Assembly (NCBI RefSeq): GCF_040096075.1
Contig: NZ_JBBMFJ010000010.1
Span: 31,366 to 95,365 of the forward strand
Direction of reading: 5' to 3'
Length of the DNA: 64,000 nt
Source of the DNA: Brotaphodocola faecis
Lineage (GTDB): Bacteria; Bacillota; Clostridia; Lachnospirales; Lachnospiraceae
How positions within the stretch are numbered: position 1 is the stretch's first letter; each line of letters opens with the position of its first letter. Position numbers and translations under genes: made by a program. Shown here piece after piece: positions 42,832 to 52,379 of the stretch. The notes under the pieces are model-generated. The model was not told the origin of the DNA. It saw nothing but the letters and a program-made list of their open reading frames with translations, and did no database searches.

Positions 42832-44184
42832 ATGGAGTACAATTTAACCACCGGCAGTGTCCCCAAAACCATTCTCTATTTCTCACTGCCCTATTTTCTT
42901 TCCTATTTCCTTCAGACTCTTTACGGCACTGCAGACCTGTTCATCATCGGACAGTTTAACGGCGTCGACAGCACCACAGCGGTCTCCATAGGCAGTCAGG
43001 TCATGCATATGCTGACAGTCATGATCGTGGGACTTGCCATGGGCACCACGGTTATGACCGGACGGGCTGTCGGAGCCCAGGACCGCAGACAAGTGAACCT
43101 GGCCGTCGGCAACACGGCATCCCTGTTCATGCTGCTGTCTGTTGCCCTGACCGCAATTCTGCTGTGCTTTGTAAAGCCCATTGTAGCGGTTATGTCCACG
43201 CCGGAGGAAGCCGTCCGCGGTACCATCACCTACCTGACTATCTGCTTTCTTGGCATTCCCTTCATCACAGCCTACAACATCATCAGCTCCATTTTCCGCG
43301 GTATGGGGGACTCCAAAAGTCCCATGTATTTCATTGCCATTGCCTGTGTCTTTAACATTACCCTGGACTATCTGTTCATCGGCGTGCTGAAGCTTGGCCC
43401 GGCAGGAGCTGCCCTGGGAACCACACTCTCCCAGACCATCAGCGTGCTGATTTCCCTGACCATGGTGTGCCGGAAAAAGATGATTCCAGACTTCCGGTTC
43501 TCAGATCTGAAGCCGGTCCGCGCCATGATGGGCGGACTTTTAAAGATTGGATTTCCCATCGCCATGCAGGATGGTTTTATCCAGATTGCCTTCATTGTCA
43601 TCACCATTATTGCCAACCGCCGCGGCTTAAATGATGCCGCCGCAGTCGGAATCGTAGAGAAGATGATCAGCCTGTTTTTCCTGGTTCCATCCTCCATGCT
43701 GTCCACAGTTTCCGCCCTTTCCGCCCAGAATATCGGTGCCGGAAAACACGAACGCGCAAGCCAGACCCTGGCCTGCGCTACCACCATTGCGGTTTCCTAC
43801 GGCATTGTGGTTTCCATCCTCATGCAGTTTGCAGGCAGCACTGTTGTCGGACTGTTTTCCAGTGATGCCGATGTTATTCGCCTGGGCACCCAGTACCTGC
43901 ACAGCTATATCTGGGACTGCATCTTTGCCGGAATCCACTTCTGCTTCAGCGGATATTTCTGTGCCTATGGACAGTCAGGAATCTCATTTTTGCACAACAT
44001 CATTTCCGTGCTGTGTGCCCGCATTCCGCTGGCCTACCTGGCATCGAAATACGTTCCGGGCACTCTGTTCCCCATGGGTTTTGCCGCCCCGGTGGGTTCC
44101 CTGCTGTCAGTGCTGATCTGTGTGGCCGCATTCATCTGGATGAAACGCAAATTGCCTGTTTTCCAATCAGGAGAGAACGCATAA
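42832..44184 (+). CDS. MATE-family efflux transporter
   Basis: A 450-residue, 12-segment MATE protein beginning MEYNLTTGSVPKTILYFSLP, with internal two-fold symmetry and the conserved GLAMGTTVMTGRAVGA near residue 67. It exports drugs or metabolites against a cation gradient. It is followed 15 bases later by a MerR-type regulator gene on the same strand, and the shared promoter has the MerR spacing, so expression is probably switched on by the pump's own substrates. AAGGAG precedes the start. Confidence 0.93.
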   Translation: MEYNLTTGSVPKTILYFSLPYFLSYFLQTLYGTADLFIIGQFNGVDSTTAVSIGSQVMHMLTVMIVGLAMGTTVMTGRAVGAQDRRQVNLAVGNTASLFMLLSVALTAILLCFVKPIVAVMSTPEEAVRGTITYLTICFLGIPFITAYNIISSIFRGMGDSKSPMYFIAIACVFNITLDYLFIGVLKLGPAGAALGTTLSQTISVLISLTMVCRKKMIPDFRFSDLKPVRAMMGGLLKIGFPIAMQDGFIQIAFIVITIIANRRGLNDAAAVGIVEKMISLFFLVPSSMLSTVSALSAQNIGAGKHERASQTLACATTIAVSYGIVVSILMQFAGSTVVGLFSSDADVIRLGTQYLHSYIWDCIFAGIHFCFSGYFCAYGQSGISFLHNIISVLCARIPLAYLASKYVPGTLFPMGFAAPVGSLLSVLICVAAFIWMKRKLPVFQSGENA

Positions 44185-44199
44185 AGCAGGAGGACTGAC

Positions 44200-45033
44200 A
44201 TGCCAAAACACGACTTGTTTTCCATTGGGGAAGTGGCCCAGATGTTCCATTTAAGCGTCGGCTCCCTACGGCACTACGAAAAAGCCGGACTCCTGAAACC
44301 GGAATACATCAGCCCGGAAAGCGGGTACCGCTACTACAGTACCCGGCAGTTTGAGGTGCTGACCACCATCCGCTTTCTGCGGATTCTGGACATGCCATTA
44401 GAGCAGATCCGTGATTTTTTAAATAACCGGGAAATATCAAAGATGCAGCATATGCTCCAAAACCAGAAGGAAGCTATTCTGCAAAAGAAGAAAGAACTGG
44501 AGCTCATGGAACGAAAAATCGACCAGCAGCTCGTCCTGATTGAAGATGCCATTCACTCGGATCTTGGCCGGATTTCTGTAAAGCACATTCTGGAAAAACG
44601 GGTGGCCTGGCTGAAAAATACGGTCTCTCCCAAGTCCTATTTTGACCTGGAAACCTCCATCCGCCAGCTGGAAAACGGGCAGAACGGCGCTGGGATCTGG
44701 CTTGGAAAAATCGGTGTCGGCATCGCTCTTTCCCGGCTTAAGGAGCATGCCTTTTCTACCTATGATATGGTGTTTCTCACCCTGGATTTTGATGAGCCTT
44801 ATACCGGCACCACGGAAATCTGGCCCGCCTGTGACTGTGCCTGCCTGCGTTTTTGCGGCAGCCATAAGGATGCACCCAGACAGTATGAACTATTACTTAA
44901 TTGGATAAAAGAAAACAGGATGGTCCCCTATGGTTTTTCCAGAGAAACCACCCTGATTGATGACGGGATCACCAGTGATCCGGACCGGTTCGTGACCGAG
45001 ATTCAGATTCCGGTGCATCCCATCCAGGAATGA
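44200..45033 (+). CDS. MerR-family regulator with effector-binding domain
   Basis: A 277-residue regulator. The MerR winged helix (FSIGEVAQMFHLSVGSLRHY, EKAGLLKPEYI, SGYRYYS) covers residues about 6-55, a coiled-coil dimer helix rich in Lys/Glu follows to about 125, and the C-terminal ~130 residues look like a GyrI/BmrR-type ligand pocket. It is co-transcribed with the MATE pump and probably activates their common promoter when a toxic ligand binds. AGGAGGA precedes the start. Ligand unknown. Confidence 0.9.
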   Translation: MPKHDLFSIGEVAQMFHLSVGSLRHYEKAGLLKPEYISPESGYRYYSTRQFEVLTTIRFLRILDMPLEQIRDFLNNREISKMQHMLQNQKEAILQKKKELELMERKIDQQLVLIEDAIHSDLGRISVKHILEKRVAWLKNTVSPKSYFDLETSIRQLENGQNGAGIWLGKIGVGIALSRLKEHAFSTYDMVFLTLDFDEPYTGTTEIWPACDCACLRFCGSHKDAPRQYELLLNWIKENRMVPYGFSRETTLIDDGITSDPDRFVTEIQIPVHPIQE

Positions 45034-45082
45034 ATTTGGCAAAAATTTAATTTGATTTTCAAACTACAGACCGTATTTTCCA

Positions 45083-46048
45083 TCATGTTCCACTTTTTTC
45101 CGTCAGCCACCGCAGGATATCTCCAAATACTTCCGTCCGGTTCACTTCGTTTAACACCTCATGGCGCGCCCCCGGGTACAGCTTCATAGTCAGATCCTGC
45201 ACCCCCACCTTCCGGTACAGGGCGGCCAGCTTTTTCACGCCCTTTCCGTTTTCTCCCACCGGGTCTTTGTCTCCGGCCAAAATCAGGTATGGAATATTTT
45301 TCGGCAGATAGCCCACCAGTTCCGTCTCCTCAGCAGCCCGGATTTCATGGAAAAAATCCCGGTACGCACCGGCGGTGAAAATGAAATCACACCGCGGATT
45401 ATTTAAGAAGCGGTCCACATAGCGCTCATCTCTGGTGAGCCAGTCATAATCCGTGCGCACCGGCTGAAATTTCCGGTTGTAATTTCCAATGGAAAGCTCA
45501 TACAGCAGACGGCTCCGGTAATGATTTCCCTTGATTTTTCCAAACAAAGCAGCCAGCATTTCCCCGGTAAACACCAGCTGAGGAGCCGGAAAACCGGTTC
45601 CCAGCAGAATGACTCCGTCTGGTTCTTTTCCCGGATATGCTGAAAGATAACGCCGGGTCAGAAACGAGCCCATGCTATGACCCAACAGGATATGCTTTGC
45701 GCCTGGATAGCGTGTTGCGCCATATCCGGCTACCCGGTGCATATCGCGAAGCAGGAAGGTACCGCCATGTTGTTCCGCAAAAAAGCCCCGTTCTTTTTTC
45801 GAAAGCTCCGCTTCGCCATAAGGAGCCGTATCCCCATGGCCCAGACAGTCATGTCCGATCACGGCAATGCCATGTTCCGCCAGGAACGATGCAAACTCTC
45901 CATAACGGCCCATGTGCTCGTTCATGCCGTGGACCAGCTGAACCCAGAGTTTGATTGCCTGAGATTCTGCCTCATCCGGCAGCCACTCCACACAATGCAG
46001 CCTGGACTTCCCATCACTGGACGGCAGATAAAAATCCCGTTTCTTCAT
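45083..46048 (-). CDS. Alpha/beta hydrolase (monoacylglycerol lipase / lysophospholipase-like)
   Basis: A 321-residue serine hydrolase of the Hydrolase_4 group. The nucleophile elbow is LLGHSMGSFLTRRY near residue 125, the oxyanion HG is in LVHGMNEHMGRY, the acid in ILAGDKDPVGENG and the base histidine in YPGARHEVLNE. There is no signal peptide. It probably hydrolyses monoacylglycerols or related esters. It is convergent with the MerR gene; 49 bases separate them. Confidence 0.88.
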   Translation of the reverse strand: MKKRDFYLPSSDGKSRLHCVEWLPDEAESQAIKLWVQLVHGMNEHMGRYGEFASFLAEHGIAVIGHDCLGHGDTAPYGEAELSKKERGFFAEQHGGTFLLRDMHRVAGYGATRYPGAKHILLGHSMGSFLTRRYLSAYPGKEPDGVILLGTGFPAPQLVFTGEMLAALFGKIKGNHYRSRLLYELSIGNYNRKFQPVRTDYDWLTRDERYVDRFLNNPRCDFIFTAGAYRDFFHEIRAAEETELVGYLPKNIPYLILAGDKDPVGENGKGVKKLAALYRKVGVQDLTMKLYPGARHEVLNEVNRTEVFGDILRWLTEKSGT

Positions 46049-46090
46049 ATCTTATCATCACGCTCCATTTCCGCATTTCATCCTGAACTC

Positions 46091-46117
46091 GTAACTGTTC
46101 AGTACCCTCGCAGTTAC
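46091..46117. repeat. 27-bp interspersed palindromic repeat (copy 3)
   Basis: Same as 22697-22723 except one base (A to G). GTAACTG and CAGTTAC form the ends. It sits between the hydrolase start and the end of the J-domain gene. Confidence 0.85.
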
Positions 46118-46160
46118 CTGAACTCACGCAAAATTGCATTTGCGATCCAACCTCTTCCAA

Positions 46161-47324
46161 TCACAAACTCAGAATCTTCGCGATTTCCAGATTCCCATCA
46201 CTATCAGCATGCCACGAGGCGCCCGCTTCCATACGGAAATACAGATCGATCTCCGCTACAGGCTGGCGCCTACCATTTTTTCTTCCGTTTTGCACCTGGC
46301 GCACCACCATCTTGATCTGTCCATGGCGTTTCTTTAACAACGGGATCAGGCAGAAATACAGCCAGTCTTCCGCAAAAGAGAGATGGCCGAGACTTTTCCC
46401 GTCTTCCGTCTTTACCATGATCTTACTTCCCTGAAAGGATTCCGGAAACAGCCAGTCTCCCGCCTTTAACCCAGCCACCTGTTTTCCGTAAGTACCATAG
46501 GGTCCGCTGCCCAGAAAAGCCTGGAAATGATAGATGGGCCTGCCGTTTTTGTCGGTCTGCACCGGTTCCGATAACGTTTGCAGGGTCTTCACCGGATGCA
46601 GAAACTGACCGGCCAAAAGCTGAACCAGTCTGGCCTGGCGGGCAAAGCGCTCCTCGGAGCTGAGTCCACCGCCCTCCTGTCGCTCCCGGCGGCTTCGGAG
46701 ATTTGTTCCAACTCTGTCATGACCGCCAGACGCCATCCACTGTTCCTCCGCCTGCTCCAGCAGTTCCTTCGAGGCGTGGTGAAGACTGGTGAGAAAGAGA
46801 GAAAATGCTTCCTCCTCCGGGTTCCAGTAATACCGGCCCCGGGCAGCTTTATAATAGAGGGGCGTCTCTGATTCTGTCTTCATGCTGTAATGACAGTAGA
46901 TGTTACGCTCACAAAAGGCAGTTTCATTCTCTTTGCCATTCTGATATGGACACCAGGATGGGCTTTTTGCTGCACGTTTGCTGCGGCTTTGCCCACTGCT
47001 CCACATTTCAGAAGCACTCAATCCGCTTCGCCCGGATATCGGCTCTTCCGCCATTTCCAGACATACGTTCCGCACTCGCTCCCATTCACCGCTTTCCCAG
47101 ACTTCCCGGATTACCCGGTACGCCTCATTGATTTCCTGGGACCGTCTGACATATTCCTGCTGCACCTGCTCTGATTTCTCCACGCCAGCCGCATCCGGGT
47201 GGAACTGCCCCATCAGTTTCCGGTATTTCTTCTTTGCGTCCTCAAAATCATCCTCCGCTGCCAACGCCAGAATCTGCACCGCCTGCGCTGCCTTCATTGG
47301 TCCACTGTATCTCATCCCACTCAT
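46161..47324 (-). CDS. J-domain protein (DnaJ-like) of unknown client
   Basis: A 387-residue protein with an N-terminal J domain (residues about 10-85): AVQILALAAEDDFEDAKKKY, then the HPD motif in MGQFHPDAAG, and EINEAYRVIREV. The rest lacks the Gly/Phe and zinc-finger regions of DnaJ; it has a Cys/Tyr-containing stretch (ERNIYCHYSMK) and a mixed C-terminal domain I do not recognise. It likely recruits DnaK to a specific client. No clear ribosome site marks the start; Met codons at 47324, 47315 and 47297 are all possible. It follows the DUF4317 gene by 23 bases. Confidence 0.8.
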   Translation of the reverse strand: MSGMRYSGPMKAAQAVQILALAAEDDFEDAKKKYRKLMGQFHPDAAGVEKSEQVQQEYVRRSQEINEAYRVIREVWESGEWERVRNVCLEMAEEPISGRSGLSASEMWSSGQSRSKRAAKSPSWCPYQNGKENETAFCERNIYCHYSMKTESETPLYYKAARGRYYWNPEEEAFSLFLTSLHHASKELLEQAEEQWMASGGHDRVGTNLRSRRERQEGGGLSSEERFARQARLVQLLAGQFLHPVKTLQTLSEPVQTDKNGRPIYHFQAFLGSGPYGTYGKQVAGLKAGDWLFPESFQGSKIMVKTEDGKSLGHLSFAEDWLYFCLIPLLKKRHGQIKMVVRQVQNGRKNGRRQPVAEIDLYFRMEAGASWHADSDGNLEIAKILSL

Positions 47325-47347
47325 CTAATTCATTCCATTCATCTATC

Positions 47348-47971
47348 TCATCCCTGCAGCATCCAGGCACCCAGTTCCCGGTGAACCCGTGCCGGATTCT
47401 TCTCAAAAATATTCACAAAATTCATTGCCGCTCCCCGCTCCTTAAAGGCCGGATACAGGAAACCAAACTCCGGCTCTCCTGGTTCGTACTCGCCAGTCAG
47501 CGGGCTGACCGTCAGAATCAGATACTCGTAAATCTCCTCCGATCCCTCCTGCCATTCCTTATCCGTCCCCTTCATCGGCACATCATAGCGCCCGTGAAAC
47601 AGAAAAACCGCATACGGATATCCCGGCTGAAAATGTTCGCCGAATACTTCATAAAATAGATCCAGAGACGCGTCATTTTTCATGCCATCCCGCTTGATGG
47701 CATTCATAAGCTGCCACAGGCCGCCTGGCTTTCTCGCGCTGTCCGGAATGCGGTACTCCCGCAGCTGTTCGTTGGTTGTGGCAAACAGCACCGTCTTGGC
47801 CAGGTTTAAATTCTTTGTGCGCTCCGGCGTGGACAGCTTCAAAAAATTGGTATTGAAGGTTCCATCCACATAGCCCTCTTCATCGAAATAAGAACCGGCA
47901 ATCCGTCCAATGGAGGAGCGGGCCGGTGTCATGCGCCGGGTCAGTTCCAGCATATCTTCACGATTTATCAT
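47348..47971 (-). CDS. DUF4317 family protein (short form)
   Basis: A 207-residue protein. MLELTRRMTPARSSIGRIAG at the start, AVFLFHGRYDVPMKGTDKEW in the middle and GEPEFGFLYPAFKERGAAMN near the end follow the DUF4317 pattern, but typical members are about twice as long, so this has only the first half of the family. The frame is otherwise clean, and its start overlaps the add stop by four bases. The function is unknown. It may be in an operon with add and the J-domain gene. Confidence 0.8.
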   Translation of the reverse strand: MINREDMLELTRRMTPARSSIGRIAGSYFDEEGYVDGTFNTNFLKLSTPERTKNLNLAKTVLFATTNEQLREYRIPDSARKPGGLWQLMNAIKRDGMKNDASLDLFYEVFGEHFQPGYPYAVFLFHGRYDVPMKGTDKEWQEGSEEIYEYLILTVSPLTGEYEPGEPEFGFLYPAFKERGAAMNFVNIFEKNPARVHRELGAWMLQG

Positions 47972-48975
47972 AAGGATGCCCCATACGCAGCCAGAACCTG
48001 CGCCCGCAGCTGCTTCTTGGTCTCTTCACTGGCAAAGGCCGCGTCTGCTGCGTTCAGCACCACCTGCTTCTGCTGTTCTTCGGTCAGTCCAAACTCCCGC
48101 TTCAGATAGTCAAACTCCTTTGAGAGGCAGGTCCGCTCAATGCCCATATCATCCGTATTTACCGTCACATGGATGCCGCTCTCCAAAAAGCGCACCAGCG
48201 GGTACTGCTTCATATCCGGAATGGCGTGGGTCTGACGGTTGCTGGTGGGACACATTTCCAGAGTGATGCCCTTTTCGCGGATCAGATTCACCACTTCTTC
48301 ATTCTCCATGCTGCGCACACCGTGTCCAATGCGTTTTGTTCCGGTCTGGATAGCCGCCCGCACACTCTCCGGACCATCTGCCTCTCCGGCATGTACCGTG
48401 TACGGGATGCCAAGCTCCTTCGCCTGTTCAAATAAACCAAGATATTTTGCAGTTGGGAACAGCGCCTCTGCACCGGCCAGATCCATGGCAGTTACACCGT
48501 GATCCTTCACCAGATATTTCTTCGCCAGCGCCAGGGTCTCCTCATTCGCTTTTTCATTGCCCTCGCCGCGCATGCAGCACAGGATCAGATTGCCCGGAAT
48601 CGGAGCACTTTTAAGGCCTGCAATGGCTGCCTGCACCGCCTCTTCCTGGGTCATGCCGCCCAGGGTATGAAACTGCGGCGCAAAGCGCAGTTCCGCATAG
48701 ATCACGCCATCCTGCGCCATATTTTCCAGAACCAGAGTTACTGCATTCTGTAATCCCTCCGGCGTCTGCATCAGGCGTCCAGGCAGGTCAAAGCACTGTA
48801 AAAAGTCATTTAAACTCTCACAGGAATCCGGCACCGAAAGCAGAGCCAGAAGCTCCTCGTCATTGTCCGTCGGCAGCGCAATGTTCTGCAGTGCCGCCAG
48901 TTTCTTCGCAATATCTACGGTAACACTTCCGTCCAGATGGGCGTGAAGGTCAATGTAACATCCATTCTGATTCAT
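47968..48975 (-). CDS. add: Adenosine deaminase
   Basis: A 335-residue zinc enzyme that deaminates adenosine to inosine. Family motifs: the N-terminal metal pair in DLHAHLDGSV, the general acid and ligands in TVHAGEADGPESV near residue 190, RIGHGVR, MCPTSN, and VNTDDMGI near residue 270. AGGTG lies in front of the start. It leads a likely operon with the DUF4317 and J-domain genes. Confidence 0.95.
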   Translation of the reverse strand: MNQNGCYIDLHAHLDGSVTVDIAKKLAALQNIALPTDNDEELLALLSVPDSCESLNDFLQCFDLPGRLMQTPEGLQNAVTLVLENMAQDGVIYAELRFAPQFHTLGGMTQEEAVQAAIAGLKSAPIPGNLILCCMRGEGNEKANEETLALAKKYLVKDHGVTAMDLAGAEALFPTAKYLGLFEQAKELGIPYTVHAGEADGPESVRAAIQTGTKRIGHGVRSMENEEVVNLIREKGITLEMCPTSNRQTHAIPDMKQYPLVRFLESGIHVTVNTDDMGIERTCLSKEFDYLKREFGLTEEQQKQVVLNAADAAFASEETKKQLRAQVLAAYGASL

Positions 48976-49005
48976 ACAACTTTCACCTCTAATAGATATT
49001 TTTAT

Positions 49006-50131
49006 TTACAGTTTTTCACTGATTGCGCAGCATCTTTTTTTGCAAAATGCGATGCCGTAGAGTTGAATATCCTTCCGGTCATCGTTTAGAAGATACTCCT
49101 GGTAACGGCGCTCTTTGATCTGTTGAAGCTCCTTCCGGCCTGAGTCAGATAACCGGTTGTAAAGAGGACACTCCAGAGATTTTTGATGCTCTGATCGATC
49201 TCATCATAGGTGAGATCCAGGCGAAGCTCCTTTTCGATCACTTCACCATTAGTCAGGCGCTCAATTTCATTTTTCGTTGTTTTATTTGCCTTATCGATAA
49301 AGCGCTTCACAAGATCATTTCCACTTGTATTGATCCAGTAGGCTTCCGGTTCTGCCTCCGGATCATCCTTCGCGCGATCCACAAAGTTTATGACATCCCA
49401 GGGGCAGTAGACATCCGTTTTTCCGAAACGGTAGCCATCGTACCAGTCTTTCACTTCCGGGAACCAGCCTTCCAGCTGATAATCAGAAAGCAGCTTTTTC
49501 ACTTCCGTATCCGTAAAGCCAAACTGCTCATCGAAACGCGTATCTGTGATGGACAGAATTTTAAAGTTGTTAAGGCCCGTAAAGATGCTCTCCTTCGACA
49601 CACAAAGACAGCCCGTCAATACCGCAAAAGCGAGCGCGTCGTTAGTTTTTAACGCTTTTCCGAACATCATCCGGATGAGCGAAACCATTTCCTTATAATA
49701 ACCATGCTGAAATGCCTGATCGAGTGGCACATCGTACTCATCGATGAGAATGATGGTCTTCTTATGATAATATAAAGCCAACAGTTCAGAAAGCGTTTGC
49801 AAAGAACCAAGCAAGGCTTCCTCTGTCATCTGATAGCATCCGTTTGAAAATGTAGTCAGCGCCTCGTATGCCTTTTTCGCATTTCCATCCAGTGCTTCAT
49901 TTTTCCTAAGAACGGAATACCTCGCTGCTTCCTTTGCTATCAGCTCCATCATCTGGTACTTCGCATGCTCGAAGCTGGATCCCTCAACATTTTTAAGTGA
50001 AAGAAAAATGACCGGATACTGCCCCATATGCTGCTCGCAAATGGCTTGATTTCCGGAAATATAGAGTCCATCAAAAAGCGACGGATTTTTTCAAACCCGT
50101 CCATTCCTACCGGAAGTTTTTGTTCTTTCAT
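49006..50131 (-). pseudogene. AAA-ATPase (DUF1703-type) protein with two internal deletions
   Basis: The start at 50131 (MKEQKLPVGMDGFEKIR) is the family N-terminus with its own AGAAACATG site. Immediately after, the frame jumps: the neighbouring frame reads LFDGLYISGNQAICEQ and then HMGQYPVIFLSLKNV, so the intervening segment that holds Walker A is missing. The middle (ILIDEYDVPLDQAF, WYDGYRFG, PWDVINFV) is intact to TGYLTQAGR. Then a second jump to another frame gives RKELQQIKERRYQEYLLNDD, ending IAFCKKRCCAISEKL, which is the family C-terminus. The nuclease-like region between is lost. The gene is dead. Confidence 0.85.
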
Positions 50132-50206
50132 ACATGTTTCTCCCGTTGCTTTATAGTTTTGTTTGCTTTTTATTATCTCATATATTTTTATAAAAATAAA
50201 GCACAA

Positions 50207-50235
50207 ACAGCCAGGGAACCAAAGCCCCTGGCTGT
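50207..50235 (-). terminator. Terminator of the kinase-like gene
   Basis: Stem ACAGCCAGGG / CCCTGGCTGT with a 9-base loop, followed by TTTGTGC on the minus strand. Confidence 0.75.
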
Positions 50236-50267
50236 CTGAAAAATTACATGTTCATTGTTACGTATTT

Positions 50268-50867
50268 TCAAATCTCCCCAAACTTCATCCGCGCTGCCTG
50301 CCTGATCAGCTCAGCTGCCTCCTCGATACTGTAATACGCGCTGTTGATGCACAAATCGCTGTTTAAAGTATCGTTCTGATATCCAGGGATATATTTTTTA
50401 TGATAATGTTCCCGTGCTTTATCGGCCTCGTTTACAGCCCGCACGGCTTCTTTTCCGCTCATTCCGAAATATTCCACGCAGTTCTTTAAGCGCACTTCAT
50501 AAGGCGCGTAAATGTAAACCCGCAGAAGTCTCGGCTCGTTTCTCAGGCAGTAAGCGCCGCAGCGTCCCACAATGATGCAGGAACCCTTGCTGGCGAAATC
50601 CTGAATGATACTCTGCTGCACCAGAAAGATTTCATCGCTCACATCCGGTGTTCCCAGTCCAAACGGATAACTGAGATAAGAGAACTTAGAACGGGTAACT
50701 TCCTCATCCCGACTGATCTGCTTGACGGAGGTATTCATCCGCTTTGCAGTCTCCTCGACAATGTCACGGTCCATAAACTCAATATGGAGTTGCTCGGAAA
50801 GTTCTTTCGCCACCAGGCGTCCGAAGGAGCCATACTGTCTGGAGATGGTGATCACATATTTTTCCAT
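50268..50867 (-). CDS. Cytidylate kinase-like family protein
   Basis: A 199-residue P-loop-type protein of the cytidylate_kin2 family. The N-terminus ITISRQYGSFGRLVAKELSE is the nucleotide-binding loop (G-x2-G form without the usual GKT), and MDRDIVEETAKRM and GSCIIVGRCGAYCL follow. Such proteins are common in clostridia; the true substrate is not established. GGAGGTG precedes the start. It lies 14 bases after the ATPase gene of the amino acid ABC transporter and probably belongs to that operon. Confidence 0.85.
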   Translation of the reverse strand: MEKYVITISRQYGSFGRLVAKELSEQLHIEFMDRDIVEETAKRMNTSVKQISRDEEVTRSKFSYLSYPFGLGTPDVSDEIFLVQQSIIQDFASKGSCIIVGRCGAYCLRNEPRLLRVYIYAPYEVRLKNCVEYFGMSGKEAVRAVNEADKAREHYHKKYIPGYQNDTLNSDLCINSAYYSIEEAAELIRQAARMKFGEI

Positions 50868-50881
50868 GTCTGCACCTCCGT

Positions 50882-51628
50882 TTAAAGTACCTTATTCAGG
50901 AAGCTGATGGTACGTGCCTCTTTCGGATTTAAAATGACTTCCTGCGGAGTTCCTTCCTCCACAATGTAACCGCCGTCCATGAAGATGACACGGTCTGCTA
51001 CCTCTCGGGCAAAACCGATCTCATGGGTAACGATGACCATGGTCATGCCATCGGCAGCCAGCTGCTTCATAACCGCCAGTACCTCACCAACCATCTCCGG
51101 ATCCAGAGCGGAGGTCGGCTCATCGAACAGCATAATGTCCGGTTTCATGCAGAGAGCCCGGGCAATCGCTACACGCTGCTTCTGTCCGCCGGAAAGCTGT
51201 GCCGGATAAGCATCCGCTTTCTCTTCCAGACCGACTCGTTTTAACATGGCCATGGCCCGCTCTTTTGCTTCTTTTTTATCGGCTTTTTTCAGCTCCGTCG
51301 GAGCCAGCATGAGATTATGGATTACATCCATGTTATTGAACAGATTGAAGTGCTGGAACACCATGCCGATGTTCTCCCGCACCTTGTTCATGTTTACCTT
51401 TTTGTCCGAAATATCGACACCATCTACCACAATGCTTCCGGCGGTAGCTGTCTCAAGCTTGTTTAAGCAGCGCAGGAAGGTGGATTTACCGGAACCAGAC
51501 GGTCCCAGAATAACAACAACTTCGCCCTCATGGATCTCTGTGGAAATATCCCGCAGAACCTCCAGATCGCCGAAGCATTTGCGAAGTTTTTCGACTTTGA
51601 TTTTTACAGCTTTATCGTTTGACTCCAC
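50882..51628 (-). CDS. Polar amino acid ABC transporter ATPase (GTG start)
   Basis: A 248-residue GlnQ/HisP-class ATPase with Walker A GPSGSGKSTFLRCLN, signature LSGGQKQRVAIARAL, Walker B IMLFDEPTSALD and switch histidine IVTHEIGFAREVA. The start codon is GTG at 51628 with GAGGAGGG seven bases before it, overlapping the end of the permease gene by 17 bases. It drives uptake of a polar amino acid, perhaps glutamine, cystine or a basic amino acid. Confidence 0.93.
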   Translation of the reverse strand: MESNDKAVKIKVEKLRKCFGDLEVLRDISTEIHEGEVVVILGPSGSGKSTFLRCLNKLETATAGSIVVDGVDISDKKVNMNKVRENIGMVFQHFNLFNNMDVIHNLMLAPTELKKADKKEAKERAMAMLKRVGLEEKADAYPAQLSGGQKQRVAIARALCMKPDIMLFDEPTSALDPEMVGEVLAVMKQLAADGMTMVIVTHEIGFAREVADRVIFMDGGYIVEEGTPQEVILNPKEARTISFLNKVL

Positions 51629-52292
51629 GGTTCACCCTCCTCTCTACGATTTTCGCAAGATAAGACAGGATCGTAATGACGATCAGATACATGGCGCCGA
51701 CAATAGTCCAGGTTTCAAAGGATTTGAAGGTGCCTGCCTGTACATTTTTCGCAGCCAGAACCAGCTCTGGGAAACCGATAACGGACAGAATGGACGTATC
51801 CTTTACGGTAATGATGAACTGGTTGATGATGCTCGGGATCATGGTGCGGATTGCCTGGGGAAGAATGATCTTTCTCATGGTTTTCCAGTATGGAAGACCC
51901 AGGGATCTTCCGGCCTCCATCTGACCGATATCCACGGACTGGATACCGGCACGGATGATCTCAGCCATGTAAGCGCCGCAGTTTAAGGCAAGGCAGATGA
52001 CGCCGGCCTGAAGTGCTGACAACGTAAAGCCGTTTCCGATTCCCAGAATGGTATTGAGCAAATACGGAATACCAAAGAATACATAGAACGCCAGCACGAT
52101 CATCGGCACACCACGTATTACGAATACGAAGATCTGTGCAATGATGTTGCATGCCTTGTTCTTAACTACACTGAGAAGTCCGAAGATCATTCCCAGGATA
52201 CACGCGAATATCAAACCTAAGAAAGCAAGCAGCAGGGTCCGTCCCATTGCAATCAGAAGCAGCTGTCCGTAGGTGGTGATAATCTTAATCAT
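51612..52292 (-). CDS. Polar amino acid ABC transporter permease
   Basis: A 226-residue HisMQ-type permease with about five membrane segments. The EAA loop reads GRSLGLPYWKTMRKIILPQA near residue 135, and AFYVFFGIPYLLNT and AYMAEIIRAGIQSVD are typical. AAAGGGTGAGG precedes the start. It lies between binding protein and ATPase genes; because only one permease is present it probably forms a homodimer. Confidence 0.93.
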   Translation of the reverse strand: MIKIITTYGQLLLIAMGRTLLLAFLGLIFACILGMIFGLLSVVKNKACNIIAQIFVFVIRGVPMIVLAFYVFFGIPYLLNTILGIGNGFTLSALQAGVICLALNCGAYMAEIIRAGIQSVDIGQMEAGRSLGLPYWKTMRKIILPQAIRTMIPSIINQFIITVKDTSILSVIGFPELVLAAKNVQAGTFKSFETWTIVGAMYLIVITILSYLAKIVERRVNRGVKR

Positions 52293-52334
52293 AATGCCTC
52301 ACCCTTTTCTTTTCTTGTTTTACTTGTTACAGTC

Positions 52335-52362
52335 GGCAAGGCCCGCGTAATGCGGGCCTGCC
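52335..52362 (-). promoter_or_regulatory. Intercistronic hairpin between binding protein and permease genes
   Basis: Stem GGCA-GGCCCGC / GCGGGCC-T-TGCC with one bulge and a 5-base loop and no T-run. Such hairpins often protect the 5' part of the mRNA so more binding protein is made. Confidence 0.6.
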
Positions 52363-52379
52363 TGAATTTCTGAACTGAA

